Below, in pieces: positions 1 through 10,697 of a DNA stretch of 64,000 bases; position 1 is the stretch's first letter; each line of letters opens with the position of its first letter. Source of the stretch: Mercurialis annua (lineage: Eukaryota; Streptophyta; Magnoliopsida; Malpighiales; Euphorbiaceae). The stretch covers positions 6,140,501-6,204,500 of the forward strand of contig NC_065576.1 of the NCBI RefSeq assembly GCF_937616625.2, read 5' to 3'. The notes beneath the pieces are model-generated. The model did not search any database, was not told the origin of the DNA, and saw only the letters and a program-made list of their open reading frames with translations. Made by a program: the position numbers and the translations under genes.

Positions 1-867
1 TTAAATTACAAAGTTAGAATAAATATTTATCATCAACATATATTTAGTTTGTCTAAAAAGGTAATACTATATATTTTATTCTCCTCTACTATAATGCTTG
101 ATCTTGATTAATCCTGCTATGAGCCCACCAAAGACCCGGTCAATTTTTGTATATTTGTGCTTTTCTAATCTTTCTTTTGACTTAATAGCACAGACGCAGT
201 TGGCCATATTTTTCCAACAAAAGTCTACGGTTTGCTTTCAAGTTGGTAACATTTATCATATAATTGTTACAGAATGTAATCCTCAGGTTTCATAGGTCTA
301 TACAGGGTTTAGTATTTATAGTTTTGGACATGATATTAATTTTTCTAGTAATAGAACTTTAAGTTTGTAAAATATATTGGTAAAGTGTATTTTTTCACCA
401 AGTACTGTAGACATTTTTCATATATAGCATAATATTATAATTTTTAGTATTCGGGTCTAATATTTATGTAAATCATGCCAAATATGTACACTTGTCAGTT
501 AAAGGATCCATAAAAATAAAATATAATTTGATCTTGTAATTATATTTACAATAAATGAATCCATAACTTAATTATTTTAATAAAAAAATAATGTTATTGA
601 CTAGTGAATAAACTTTTTTGACGAAAAATAGATGATAGAAAGTAGAAACTTCTTGATAAAAAAACATATTGATTCTTTTGATTTTTTTATTTTATTTACT
701 TTTTGTATCATTGGAAAAGAGCAGCGTTTACTTTTGTTTGTCATGTAGTCACCAAATTTTAATTTGTTTCAATTTGATTGTCAAATTTTAATTTTATTTT
801 AGCGGGAGATTTTCCCAAAAATTCATGTGTACAACAGACGGATTTTACTGTTCGTTCCCTTAAAATT
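1..867. other. AT-rich intergenic DNA, no gene seen
   Basis: Low-complexity AT-rich sequence downstream of the MYB gene. The only ORF (98-295, 65 codons) shows no recognisable domain or conserved motif. No repeat boundary could be placed. Confidence 0.5.
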
Positions 868-1060
868 CACTACAACAGATTCAATTTTTAGCGACCAAAA
901 ATATTTTTTGCCAAAACTTAGATTCTCGTCATCAAAAGATTCAGAGACCAATTAATTTCATCGCCCAAACCGTCGCCATAAAGGATCGCCGATTTGTAAC
1001 GGCGACCAAATAACTTTAATTCATCGTAAATTACAAATTGGTCGATAATCAATTGACTAT
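868..1060. mobile_element. CACTA-type (En/Spm) transposon terminus, fragment
   Basis: The sequence CACTACAACAGATT at 868 matches the terminal motif of plant CACTA DNA transposons (CACTACAA followed by an A-rich stretch). It runs into the subterminal style usual for the group, with repeated short GC-bearing motifs such as GCGACCAAA near 890 and GGCGACCAAA near 1000. No partner terminus (TGTAGTG on the right) was found nearby, so this is a truncated or solo end. The inner boundary is approximate and the 3-bp target duplication cannot be tested. Confidence 0.5.
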
Positions 1061-1076
1061 AGACTGTGAAATTTAT

Positions 1077-1116
1077 AATATACATACATGATAAATAGTT
1101 ATCATGTATGTATATT
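1077..1116. repeat. Perfect 18-bp inverted repeat with 4-nt loop
   Basis: Arms 1077-1094 and 1099-1116 are perfect reverse complements around the loop ATAG. The arms are AT-rich (core TACATACATGATAA). The repeat lies just inside the CACTA-like end and may belong to that element. Nothing shows that it is transcribed. Confidence 0.75.
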
Positions 1117-1546
1117 TTGGTCCAAAAATTATAAATACATTATATATTTTTATGAAAAAGCAAACTAAACCTTGTTTCCACATGGCAAAGATGCAAAATC
1201 CTACTATCACGTATAGTTTTTGACGGTAAAATTTTCAGTTGAAATGAAATTAAAAGTTACATAACTAGAATGAAAAGAATATACATTTAATCACAAAATG
1301 CTATAAAATGACACTACTAATATCTTGTCAATCAGTTATCCGTATGTTTTCACTTTCAATAAGTAATTAATCAGCATGACCTATTAGTAATGTGTAAAAG
1401 TGGCAATTTATATTGTATCGATACAAATACCAGAAAACAAAACACTTGAAAATACATATAGCGAAATAATGTTATTGTAAGATTCTTTTTATGTTAAATT
1501 TGAAATGTTATGCTTAAAACATCAAATTTTCTATGCATTTTTAAAA

Positions 1547-1620
1547 GGTCTAATCACTCAAAAGCCTTCCATTTTTTTTTTTTTTCCAACTACATTCTGA
1601 CATAGGAAAACTCTCTAAAA
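1547..1620. mobile_element. Truncated end of a GGCCTAAT-type foldback element
   Basis: The sequence GGTCTAATCACTCAAAAGCC at 1547 matches the terminus of the complete foldback element at 22542. A diverged copy of its CTGACGTTGGAAA box (here CTGACATAGGAAA, about 1597) lies about 47 bp inside. No second arm and no target duplication are visible, so this is a broken remnant. Confidence 0.6.
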
Positions 1621-1712
1621 AAAATATTGATCAAATGAAGTATCGTGTTACTTTCGTGACGATTAATGGCAGCTATTGGTTTCTAATTCGAATCGAAGTA
1701 CATGAGATGACA

Positions 1713-1941
1713 TATAAATAGCATGTGCTTTCACACCTCTTAATTCTTATTTATCAGACATTAAGATAACACTAAAAGCATGCAGCCATTTTTGGATGCC
1801 CTACGTTGCTACACCCCACTCAGTCATGGCCAAAATACAACAAAGCTTTTCTTCCCACTTACTTACTTTTTATATAATTTCCTTTCTAAAGACTTGATGA
1901 GTTTATTTTGTGATCGTTGGTTAGAGATAATAAAATTATAG
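1713..1941 (+). other. Possible core promoter with a 53-codon ORF
   Basis: A consensus TATAAATA box (1713-1720) is followed about 30 bp later by a pyrimidine-rich stretch (CACACCTCTTAATTC), then an ATG at 1780 opening a 53-codon ORF that stops at 1939-1941. The layout resembles a plant core promoter and short transcript. The peptide (begins MQPFLDALRCYT) matches no family I know and the codons are not obviously gene-like. It may be a small unannotated transcript or chance. Confidence 0.2.
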
Positions 1942-2014
1942 TACAAGTTAAAGTCTGTTTAATAATTTATATTTTTTTATTAATTGATTACTTAATATGG
2001 TATATATTAAAATT

Positions 2015-2384
2015 GGCCTAAAGATAAAAAAAATCCAAACCTTTACGACTTGTTGCAATTATATCCAAACCTTTTAATTTTTACAATAATATTCAAATTG
2101 TATTTTTTTGTTGCAATAATATCCAAATTGCATTTTTTGTAGCAATAATAGTCAAATTGATGGCTAAACTTGTTGTTTTCAATTAAAATATTAGGCTATT
2201 ATTATGTTTTAATGTATAATAATATACCAAAAAATGGCAAAAAATTTAAAAAAAATCACATAAAAAGTGCAATTTGAATATTATTACAACAAAATAATGC
2301 AATTTGGATATTATTACAAAAATTAAAAGGTTTGGATATAATTGCAACAAGTCGTAAAGGTTTGGATTTTTTTATCATTAAGCC
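2015..2384. mobile_element. Foldback (MULE-type MITE) element, 370 bp
   Basis: Long imperfect inverted arms (about 2015-2145 and 2265-2384) begin GGCCTAAAGATAAAAAAAAT and, on the other strand, GGCTTAATGATAAAAAAAT. They share the internal motif CCAAACCTTTACGACTTG. A perfect 9-bp target duplication ATTAAAATT flanks them at 2006-2014 and 2385-2393. Nine-bp duplications are the signature of Mutator-like transposases. No coding sequence is present. Confidence 0.85.
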
Positions 2385-2589
2385 ATTAAAATTTCTATGA
2401 TTAAAAGATGTACAGTTTGAACTCTATGTTCCTTTACAACTTAAAAATTAAACATCAAGAATATTTCAAAAATTTGGCTCTACTAGAACGTTCCAGAAGC
2501 GGTATGAATATGTTAAAAATCAAGTCTAATTTTATTTGGGTGACCCTTTGATGGTTAGAAAAGTCCTAGTCTATGACTGTATAATTACA

Positions 2590-2694
2590 GCTCTTATAAT
2601 TTCTTTTAAAATAGTTCACTCAATGTGTTGAGAGATTGTTTATCTTTGTAATTTTTATTATTATTAATGGAAGTTTTAACCTTTCAAAAAAAAA
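2590..2694 (+). mobile_element. Probable LINE 3' end with poly(A) tail
   Basis: The stretch ending TTTTATTATTATTAATGG and AAGTTTTAACCTTTC followed by nine A residues (2686-2694) resembles the 3' end of plant L1-type LINEs. The 5' limit is not visible and no target duplication was recognised. No ORF1 or reverse transcriptase sequence is attached, so it would be a strongly 5'-truncated copy. Confidence 0.35.
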
Positions 2695-2699
2695 TTAAA

Positions 2700-3332
2700 A
2701 ATAAATATATATTTATTCACGTCTCAAGACTAAAATTATTTGACAAAATATAATTATCTATCTATGACTATATTTCGTTAGCAAATATATTATAATTTTA
2801 AGACTATATTAATTTGATCTATTATTTTCACGATTTTTATTAAATATATTCAAAATTTGTCGATTTGTTTAGAACTGGCGTGCTGTAATATTATACGTCC
2901 ATATGTATAAAATTTATCCCGCTTAACATTAATAATAATTTTTACACATCATATATAAACTAAGTAGATATATTTGACAACACTTAAAAAATAATGAATT
3001 ACAAAATTTGAAAATAATGATAAATTTAGCAAACGAGGTATAATTGTGTATTAAAGGTAATAAAATTATTGTTAAAATTTAATATTTAAATTTTTTGAGT
3101 GAACTGATTAATTTCTTAGTGCAGTTTCAAGCTATACAAGATGATTTGCAGTCGGTAATTACTAGTAGTAATTTTGGTCAAGATAATGAAAAAAATTCAT
3201 AGAAGTCAAATTAAATTGATTAATGAAAGCAAAATTAACAAAAACAAAACAAATAAACATAATGTCCTATTAAAACAAATTCAATAAATTAATTTACACC
3301 ATATTACTATTATAGCTATAGCAAATGGTACG
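2700..3332. other. AT-rich 3' flank of the MYB gene
   Basis: AT-rich DNA, presumably including the MYB 3' UTR just below 3333. The part at about 2735-3050 has weak inverted-repeat character resembling the diverged repeat at 5125-5352, but boundaries could not be set. No gene was recognised. Confidence 0.4.
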
Positions 3333-4621
3333 TTACTGTGACCCAAAATAACTTGAAACTTCAAAACAAGAATGATCTTCTACTGGTAAGCTTTGTAACC
3401 GAGTTTCAAACTCAGTAACAACTCGAGGATCATAACCCTGAAAATTACTGCTCACCACATTTCCCCAACTTTCGCCGGAGCTAGCACCACCGTGTTTGCC
3501 ACCATTGACGACCATCTCCGATGATCCATAGAAGCTTTCAAGTTCTTCTAATCGCAGCTGATCATTATTATTAATAATATTTGTGTAGCCCAACAGTACT
3601 TCGTCTAGCTCCACCGGAAACCCGTTCTGTTCTTGAAACATACCTCCGGTGGAAGTCATCGACGCCTGATCGGCCGATGAAGAAACCATGTTCATTGAGC
3701 TTGCATAAATATTAGTAGTGGTCATATTTGACGACGATTCTTGAATATTATCGTCACTAAATCTTCCTCCGAGCTTGACTAGTAAGCTTCTGAGTGAATC
3801 TTGATCCGAGAAATGAGATTCATGGCTGTGGATTTGATTCGGCACTACCGGCATGAAAGTTTCCGGTACCACTGACGGCGGAAGTTGTATCTCCGGCCAG
3901 CAAGGAGGAGCTATGAAACTCTGGTTTTCTTTCTTGATTCGTCGCGCTTGCTGTTGTTTTCTTTGCTTACCTAATAATTTCTTTTTAAGCCTTGTGTTCC
4001 AATAGTTCTTGATATCATTATCGGTTCTTCCGGGTAACTGAGCGGCAATAATAGACCACCTAAAATATTTGATATAGACAAATTAAATTTAAATAAATAC
4101 ACAAAAAAAAAATTAAATTAGTTGTTAATTAATTAATTACCTGCTTCCAATACTTATATAAAGACTACAAATGAAATTATCTTCCTCCTCTGAAAACCCT
4201 CCATGCTTAATATTTGGCCGGAGATAATTTAACCATCTAAGCCGACAACTTTTGCCACATCTCTTCAAACCTATACATAAATATCAATCATATATAAAAA
4301 TTAATTTCAAATCTAAAACCAACTATCAAAAAATAAAAACTATGTTATAAGAATAGATTATAAAAACTATGTTATAAGAATAGATTATATATATATAATT
4401 TCATACTTTTAAAAGCGTTTTTAAAAATAGAAACTGAAACGCTGAAATGAAAATTCGAGAAATTTCCGTACATATATATATATACCTATTTTTTGGGGTA
4501 GGGCAATCCAGTTACCACCAGTGCCATTGTTGTCAATATAGTCTTTGAGCTTAGCATCTTCTTCAGGTGACCATGGACCTTTTTTGACATTAGCTTTATC
4601 ACAGCAAGGAGCTCTGCCCAT
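3333..4621 (-). CDS. R2R3-MYB transcription factor, subgroup 14 (MYB36/MYB87/RAX-like)
   Basis: Nuclear DNA-binding transcription factor. Three exons on the minus strand: 4621-4486, 4270-4141 and 4059-3333, giving 330 aa. The 136 and 130 nt first exons are the classic R2R3-MYB pattern. The protein starts [21 protein letters not shown]2 has W17, W38 and W58; R3 has F71 (the usual replacement of the first tryptophan), W90 and W109, followed by the [18 protein letters not shown] stretch. This sequence fits subgroup 14, which in Arabidopsis contains MYB36 (endodermal Casparian strip), MYB68/84 and MYB37/38 (axillary meristem RAX). Which paralogue it represents cannot be settled by eye. The C-terminal 200 residues are low-complexity, Ser- and Asn-rich and poorly conserved, ending [11 protein letters not shown]. 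Intron 1 carries a short tandem repeat. The start is secure because it matches the invariant family N-terminus. Confidence 0.93.
4336..4390. repeat. Two-copy tandem repeat of about 27 bp in MYB intron 1
   Basis: The unit AAAAACTATGTTATAAGAAT plus AGATTAT is repeated twice in direct orientation and runs into a short TA stretch near 4388. It lies inside intron 1 (4271-4485), so it does not touch coding sequence. Confidence 0.75.
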
Positions 4622-4702
4622 GATTAGGGTTAGGTCAAGTTCTAAGGTTAATCAGCTTAATTTCTCTCTGTGTTCTTGATGATGATTATAGTAATGGAGA
4701 GG

Positions 4703-4712
4703 TATATATATA
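4703..4712 (-). promoter_or_regulatory. Putative TATA box of the MYB gene
   Basis: TATATATA lies about 85 bp upstream of the MYB start codon, leaving room for a 5' UTR of roughly 50 nt. Position and composition fit a plant TATA box. No transcription start is known. Confidence 0.45.
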
Positions 4713-5346
4713 ATGAGAGAGCTATAAGAGTGAGAATGTAGAAGAAAGCTGCCTGGAGAAAACAATGTATGGAAAATAAGATAATAGAATAAACAAAGAA
4801 TTCAAAAAGTTGATTAGAAAAAAATTAAAATGTTTGGAAACTTTATGGATTAAATTATTTAATAATGAAATGAGAGAATAGTAGACGAAGGTTTTTCTGA
4901 TTTGTCCTTCTTATTAGTCTAGAATCTATAACAGATCATATTTTATACATATCCACTAACCAATTGACTGATTTTTAATTTTATATAGATAATAAGCTCT
5001 GTTTTATGCTACCTCATTATATGGATGATGATGAGATAATCATAGCCATGCAATTAGTGGACCATAATTTATATCAAATGGTGTATATGGAAGGCAAAAT
5101 AAATTTGTCTAGCCACAACTTTAACATTTTTCGTCAAATATATTATGATCTTTAAATTTTATTAAATTTAACGGTTTAAATTTTTGTCAATTATATTTAC
5201 GACTCAATTTGAAGCTGACATGACGTGAAAATATCTATGCTACATATAGATAAACAATTATGTCGGCTCAAAACGAATTATGAATATATTTGGTGAAAAC
5301 AAAAAGATTATGAACCTAACTGGTAAAATTTAAAAATCATGATACA
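4713..5346. other. MYB upstream region with a diverged inverted repeat
   Basis: No gene seen. The segment at about 5125-5352 has weakly matching inverted arms (TTATGATCTTTAAATTTTAT on one side, its diverged complement near 5325-5350), suggesting an old foldback element beside the better preserved one at 5357. Boundaries are uncertain. Confidence 0.35.
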
Positions 5347-5356
5347 TTTAACAAAA

Positions 5357-5647
5357 GAACAAGTGATAACGCGACCCTCAAACTGGTGTCTCGTGATCAA
5401 ATAAGTCAATTTTAACTTTCTGGGTCAATTAGATCCAAAACTCCCTTAATTTAGGTCAAATAATCTTGAAATTGTACACTTCAAATGTGTACTAATTTAA
5501 CCCGAGATGCAAATTCGAAAGCATAATCGACTCAAATGACTTATTTGACTTCGAAAACATAAATTTTGAATCTAATTGACTCATAAAGTTTAAATAAATA
5601 TATTTAATTTCGAGACACCAGTTTGAGAGCAAATTAACCCTTGATTC
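5357..5647. mobile_element. Foldback (MULE-type MITE) element, about 291 bp
   Basis: Inverted arms share CTCAAACTGGTGTCTCG (5376 onward, and its complement near 5610-5630). Flanking TTTAACAAAA occurs at 5347-5356 and 5648-5657, a 9-10 bp target duplication. Terminal arms begin GAACAAGTGATAA and, on the other strand, GAATCAAGGGTTAA. No coding capacity. It sits about 0.75 kb upstream of the MYB start codon. Confidence 0.65.
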
Positions 5648-5795
5648 TTTAACAAAAATTCTAAAGTATAGGTTTTTTTTTCATTTTCGACATTTAATTG
5701 TTAATCACTTAATGGCGACTGAACTACACGCTCACAACTTCCGTCCATAAAAGAATCCATTAAATAAAGAACAAATAGTATAAAGACCTATTAAA

Positions 5796-6165
5796 GGGTT
5801 AATTTCATAAAAAAATCGCGATCTTTACACGAAATTTCATTTTAATCACGACCATTAAAAGTTGCCATATAAAACCATTTTTTATTTTTATTTTCAAATC
5901 TATCATTTCAGTGTATTTTTATTGACTAAATTTTTCACTAAACCATTAATGTAAGACCCAAATTATAAATCGACACCAAATACTATTATATTTCAGTTAG
6001 AGTATGTATGATTAATATTTTTTATTCAAAAAAAATACACCGAATTTTAATTTGATGATAGATTTAAAATAAAATGAAAGGTCGTGCCTTTAAATGCAAA
6101 CTTTTAAAGATCGTGATTAAAATGAAATTTCGTGTAAAGATCATGATTTTTTATGGAATTAACCC
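5796..6165. mobile_element. Foldback (MULE-type MITE) element, 370 bp
   Basis: Arms begin GGGTTAATTTCATAAAAAAA and, on the other strand, GGGTTAATTCCATAAAAAA. Both continue through GATCTTTACACGAAATTTC and TTTTAATCACGA. Flanks CCTATTAAA (5787-5795) and CCTATCAAA (6166-6174) match at 8 of 9 positions, a decayed 9-bp target duplication. No ORF. Confidence 0.8.
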
Positions 6166-6174
6166 CCTATCAAA

Positions 6175-7340
6175 TAACAAACTTTAATAAAGGAATCGGA
6201 TATATAATAATTTAAAAATACAAGGATCTTTTGATGGTTTAAGCCTATAGAACGTCATAGCTAGGCGCATCGAGTACTTTTGTGGAACAATTCCATTATC
6301 ATGTCATTTGATGTGTTGAATGCGTGAAATGCAGAGAAACAGTCCACACCGTAAACTTTAGTACAATTTCTTTACCATATCAAACCATTTCTAAATATGG
6401 TTACTTAATGTTTGTACTTTTATTTTCATTTCAGTATCAGCTATTGGACCTTTTCTTTTCATTTTTGTGTTTATTATTTATATCAACCTAAAAATATGGA
6501 TATGTAATATGTAATTCTTTTCTATTTTAATCAAGTAATTGCAGTTATTATTTAATTATCTTTCTTTTTATGAGTTTTATTTTCTTTTTTTAATTCAATA
6601 AAGCATAAATATCTTATATTTGTATCTAATAGAGAAAAATATTGTGATACTATTATCAAATTTTATGTTAATTTCAGTACTCTCTTAAAATTTTAATACT
6701 ATATTTTTGTTGTTCTAAAAATATTATCATCTTTAACTTTACGTACAGTTTAAATAATATAATAGATTTTGTATTAATGTATATGTAATTATTTATTTAT
6801 ATGTCAATATTTTAGAATGCTGTGATATTAATAAATTGAGAATTATGATGAGAAAAATATTTTAAAATGGAATAGTAAATAACTTTTGAGATGGAAAGAG
6901 TAATTGATTGGAATATCTACCGAGTAAAAGAATTTCTCCTAAAACAAGAGGTATGAAAATCATGATTTAATCTCAAAATTCAAATTGGAGACTAATTAAT
7001 AAATAAAAAGAGAACGCAAGTTTATAAGAGGTAAGCAAAAATTGAGTTAAACCAAATTATACAATCTATTTCGGTTAAAGAAGATAAACTTTTTGATTAA
7101 TTCGGTTATTCCGATTGATTTATTTGGTTAGTAAAAAAAATTAATTTAGTTATGGTTAAACATTTTAAAACTTTGATTAATCCATTTATTATTTATTATT
7201 TGTTAATAATTAGATTTTACATTTTTATTGATTTAATCAAATCAACCGACTAATTTGATCGGTTTAATTTTGTATTTTTAAAATTTTGATCAGTTTTTAA
7301 CAGACTAATTTGATTGGTTTTTAACGGAATAAAATGTTTG
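6175..7340. other. AT-rich intergenic DNA upstream of the Copia element
   Basis: No gene, RNA or bounded repeat recognised. The part at about 7060-7330 has repeated CGGTT/AACCG-bearing motifs and A/T runs reminiscent of old non-autonomous DNA transposons, without definable ends. Confidence 0.4.
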
Positions 7341-7345
7341 TGCAC

Positions 7346-7968
7346 TGTTGGAATATGCCTAGAATTCTAATTCCTATTTGTATTAGGACTCTATTAATGA
7401 AGTGTTTGGGAGAAGGATAACTTTGTTATCATTGGCTAACTAGGAAGTATAAATCCAATTAGGATTAATATTCCTAATGCCATATAGACTATTTATTCAC
7501 TATATATACACTATCTTATTCACCTTTTAGAAGACACCAAAAAAATCGAACACACAATGTAGACATTGATGTGAATAAGGGGAAAAGGGGGTGTGTGTGA
7601 TGTGAGGAATATAAGTTAATTCTTACCCTTTTTGGTACTTCTTGTAGAGAGAGAAACACTTTGTGGGTTTTTCTTCTAAGGGCATATTTACTAGAGATGT
7701 TCTCTATTTGGTGATTCTCCACCAATTTTGTACTCCTTTTGATGATTAGTGGATGGCTCGAATCTTTCGCCCGTGGATGTACGCTTTAATGCAGACCCAC
7801 GTAAATCTCTTGTGTTATTTATTATTTTGCTATATTATTGTTTGTTGATCAAATCCATAATTAAATACCTACCAATGGTTTCGATTCCGCTGCGCATACC
7901 AATCCGGTCAAGAACCGGTCACGACAATTGGTACCAACGATTCAACAATCGGTATCAATGTTTCAACA
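7346..7968 (+). repeat. 5' LTR of the Copia-type element
   Basis: 623 bp, TGTTGG to CAACA, nearly identical to the split 3' LTR. A TATA-like CTATATATACA at 7499-7509 is the likely retrotransposon promoter. The ORFs inside it are coincidental and recur unchanged in the other LTR. Confidence 0.9.
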
Positions 7969-8833
7969 ATTGATATCGGAGCCAATTTGGTTTTCAGATT
8001 TAATTTTGAATTATGATTATTATGGCAAAGTATTATTTGGAGGATTTCGCAAGACGAAATTACATGACACAAAGAAGATGTTTTTTGGAGATAGAGAAGC
8101 CACCAAATTTTGGAAGTGCCGAAAGTCGTTTAATTGAAGACAGATTTGGGTATTAAAATTCTTAAGGAGATTTTTGTGATGGAGATCAATATGCTACTTT
8201 AAACTATAAAGAAGAAAGGTATGACTATTCTAAACACACAATTATTTGAGGATTTTATAGAGCTTTTGTAAGATGAATGATTGGGGTAATCTCTTTATAC
8301 TCTCATAAAATTCTATTAGTAATATAAAAATTGCTTTTAAGAGTTTGTTGAATGAAGAGTTCGTTTGGGCATAATCAGATTTTGATAAAATCATGATATT
8401 GCAAAAGCGATTTTGTTTTGATTAAGTAGCAATCTTAGACACAAGATGGATTACAACGTTTGTAATTTGAAACGGCGTCACTATTGAATCGCTCATAAGC
8501 CAATTTGTTTGGAGATAGGCAGAATATTTTTTATCCAAAATTTATGCAGATTTCAGGTTGTTCATATCACATATGTGCCAATTTCGATTGGTTTTCCGTC
8601 TACAACTGAGTTGATAGTGGAGTGTAGTTATGGGTAACGGTCAATACATGCAGAATTTTGGGATATTGGTTCAGTCAAGGGCAAGATGCATAATGAGACG
8701 GTTAGAGCAATAATGAATGTTCAATATGATTTCTATATACACATGTCTGGTATCTCAATATATAAAACTACGAGTTTTATGGGTTATTTGGCGATGAAGT
8801 GAGATTGGATGCTGCACTTGCGATGTATGCTCA
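7969..8833 (+). other. Interior of the Copia-type element, left part
   Basis: Begins with the primer-binding site (about 7970-7983). No intact ORF and no recognisable gag, protease, integrase or reverse transcriptase segment in any frame. The remaining interior lies at 10334-10656. Confidence 0.6.
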
Positions 8834-8841
8834 TTGGGTTG

Positions 8842-10325
8842 CAGGGGCGGATCTACGCTTAGGCTCGGGTAGGCTCGAGCCCAGGCTGCCGCCGGAAATA
8901 TAGAGGACCGATGGACGCTGGTGCTGGTGTGTAGACTTTCAGCCATGGCTGCCGGCAGAGAAAGATAGGCTGGCTAGACAATAGCAGCTGTGCTGCGTGA
9001 GGAAGATGAACCTTTTTTTTTTCTGTTTTTAAATTTTAAGAGGCCCACATCATTTTGGCCCTTTTCGAGTTTAAAAACAAAAAGACCCGTTTGGCCCCTA
9101 TAGTTTGTTATCACTTGTTATATACAACAAGACGATAAAAACGGGACATGATGACTCATGAAGCATTTCACTTCCAGGCTCCAGCAAGCAGCAGGCACAA
9201 ATTGAAATTTTTTCAATTTAGTTCTTCAGTTTATCATCAAATTTTTAATTGGTTAGAGGTTCCGTTAAATTTCTACTCATTCTAAATTTTTAACCAAATT
9301 CTCTGTCTTGATATTCTAAATTTGTAATTTAATTCCTACAAATTTTTAATTCTAAATTCTCCATCAAAATCAATTAATTTCTAATTTTGGATAAGGTTTT
9401 TTTAAAAAAATATTATTTATATAAATTAATTTAGTTTATTTATTTTGTTGTGCAATAACTATATTCAATTCCATTTTTTAAAAAAATTAACTTGTTTTAT
9501 CCATGAAAAACAAAAAAGCGACTACACTTGTATTAATTTTTTTAATTTATTATTTTTCATTATTTTTACACTTTTCGATTCTCTTAAGTTTAATATATTT
9601 TATTTATATTAAATTATCGATGTGATTGTACAAGAGATGGGTAATCGTTCTCAGAAGGGAACACTAAGCTACTTTCTTGCATAAGTTATCCGGATCCAAG
9701 ACGATTCTTTTCTAGATTTTAAATCGAGTTGCTTTTTTGCATAAGTTGTCAGGATCCAAGACAGACATTTTTTAGATTTAATGCCTTCAAATTGCATCGT
9801 ATAGCGAAACTTTATCCATAAAATTTTTCTACATTTGATTTGACAATGTCAAACGATCAATTGGATATATACATACATGATGTGAGGTGAAGTGCTAATT
9901 TGGTTGGACTTATGGAAATCAAACAACTTGCAAAGAAGATTATTGAAACAGAGAAATACATTATTTATTTCTTATTTGTCGATTGATATAATTAATATTG
10001 ATTTTGTCAAGGGCACTTTCATCAACTAGTATCGTCAAGATTGATTTGCATAACAAAATAGGGAATGAGTTTTTAAGCGACAATTTGTCTTGTTATATTG
10101 AGAAATAAATGTTTGTGAAGATTTATAATGAGTCCATTCTACAATGTTTTCAAACTACGCAGGCAGATGCGGAGAATGCCATTGCCTCGCATTGATTAAA
10201 ACTAATGTAAGTAATATTAATTATTTATTTTTTTACTAATATAAATTTTATAAAAATGAGTTTATTTATTAATTAATTACATGTTATATAGCCCGGGCTG
10301 GAGAAAATTCCTGGATCCGCTACTG
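8842..10325 (+). mobile_element. Deleted hAT transposon inserted in the Copia interior
   Basis: 1484 bp flanked by a perfect 8-bp duplication TTGGGTTG (8834-8841 and 10326-10333), the hAT target length. The terminal inverted repeats are short: CAGGGGCGGATCTA on the left and, on the other strand, CAGTAGCGGATCCA on the right. CAG-N2-GCGGAT ends are typical of plant hAT elements encoding TTF/ZMYM1-like transposases. A transposase C-terminal remnant lies inside (about 9836-10195), so this is an internally deleted, non-autonomous copy. It also holds a diverged direct repeat of about 60 bp (about 9671-9780). Confidence 0.85.
9836..10195 (+). pseudogene. Remnant of a hAT (TTF/ZMYM1-like) transposase C-terminus
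   Basis: Conceptual translation in shifting frames gives pieces resembling the end of plant ZMYM1-like hAT transposases: QLAKKIIETEKYIIY near 9925-9970, then SIVKIDLHNKIGNEF and SCYIEK from 10013 on. In the family this is the dimerisation region near the C-terminus (the segment around VERAFSAM, absent here). A stop (TAA at 10106) and frame changes interrupt it, and the catalytic upstream part is missing. It cannot encode an active enzyme. Family assignment rests on my reading of the motifs, not on a search. Confidence 0.55.
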
Positions 10326-10656
10326 TTGGGTTGGTCGACTTATGAAGATTAAGGGATATGCTACGACCTCAACATTTGTTTTTTGATTTAATCATTATAA
10401 GCTACTAATGACGTTTGTTTCTGGTATCAGTTTTAAGACCAACAAAATTCGAAGCTTCGTGAAATTTTGATTGATACACCCGAAGATAGTAAATCTTCAA
10501 GTCATTTTGGTTTCAGCAAGCTCAAGACGTTCTTGACGCTTGTATGGTCCTCCTCAAAGAACCTCTTTTGGAATAAGTTCAGTTTGGACTTAAATGGAGA
10601 AGGTGGAGCACAACAGTAATCACAGTTTATTGGAGAATTCAAGTCAAGGTGGAGAT

Positions 10657-10697
10657 TGTTGGAATATGCCTAGAATTCTAATTCCTATTTGTATTAG
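10657..10697 (+). repeat. 3' LTR of the Copia-type element, left fragment
   Basis: The first 41 bp of the 3' LTR, from TGTTGG to the gypsy insertion point. Its last five bases (ATTAG, 10693-10697) are the target duplicated by the gypsy element. The remainder continues at 21682. Confidence 0.9.

Noticed and set aside
7516..8137. Short ORFs in and just after the Copia LTR
   Set aside because: Two of them repeat in the other LTR by duplication, and the third overlaps the primer-binding region. None resembles gag.
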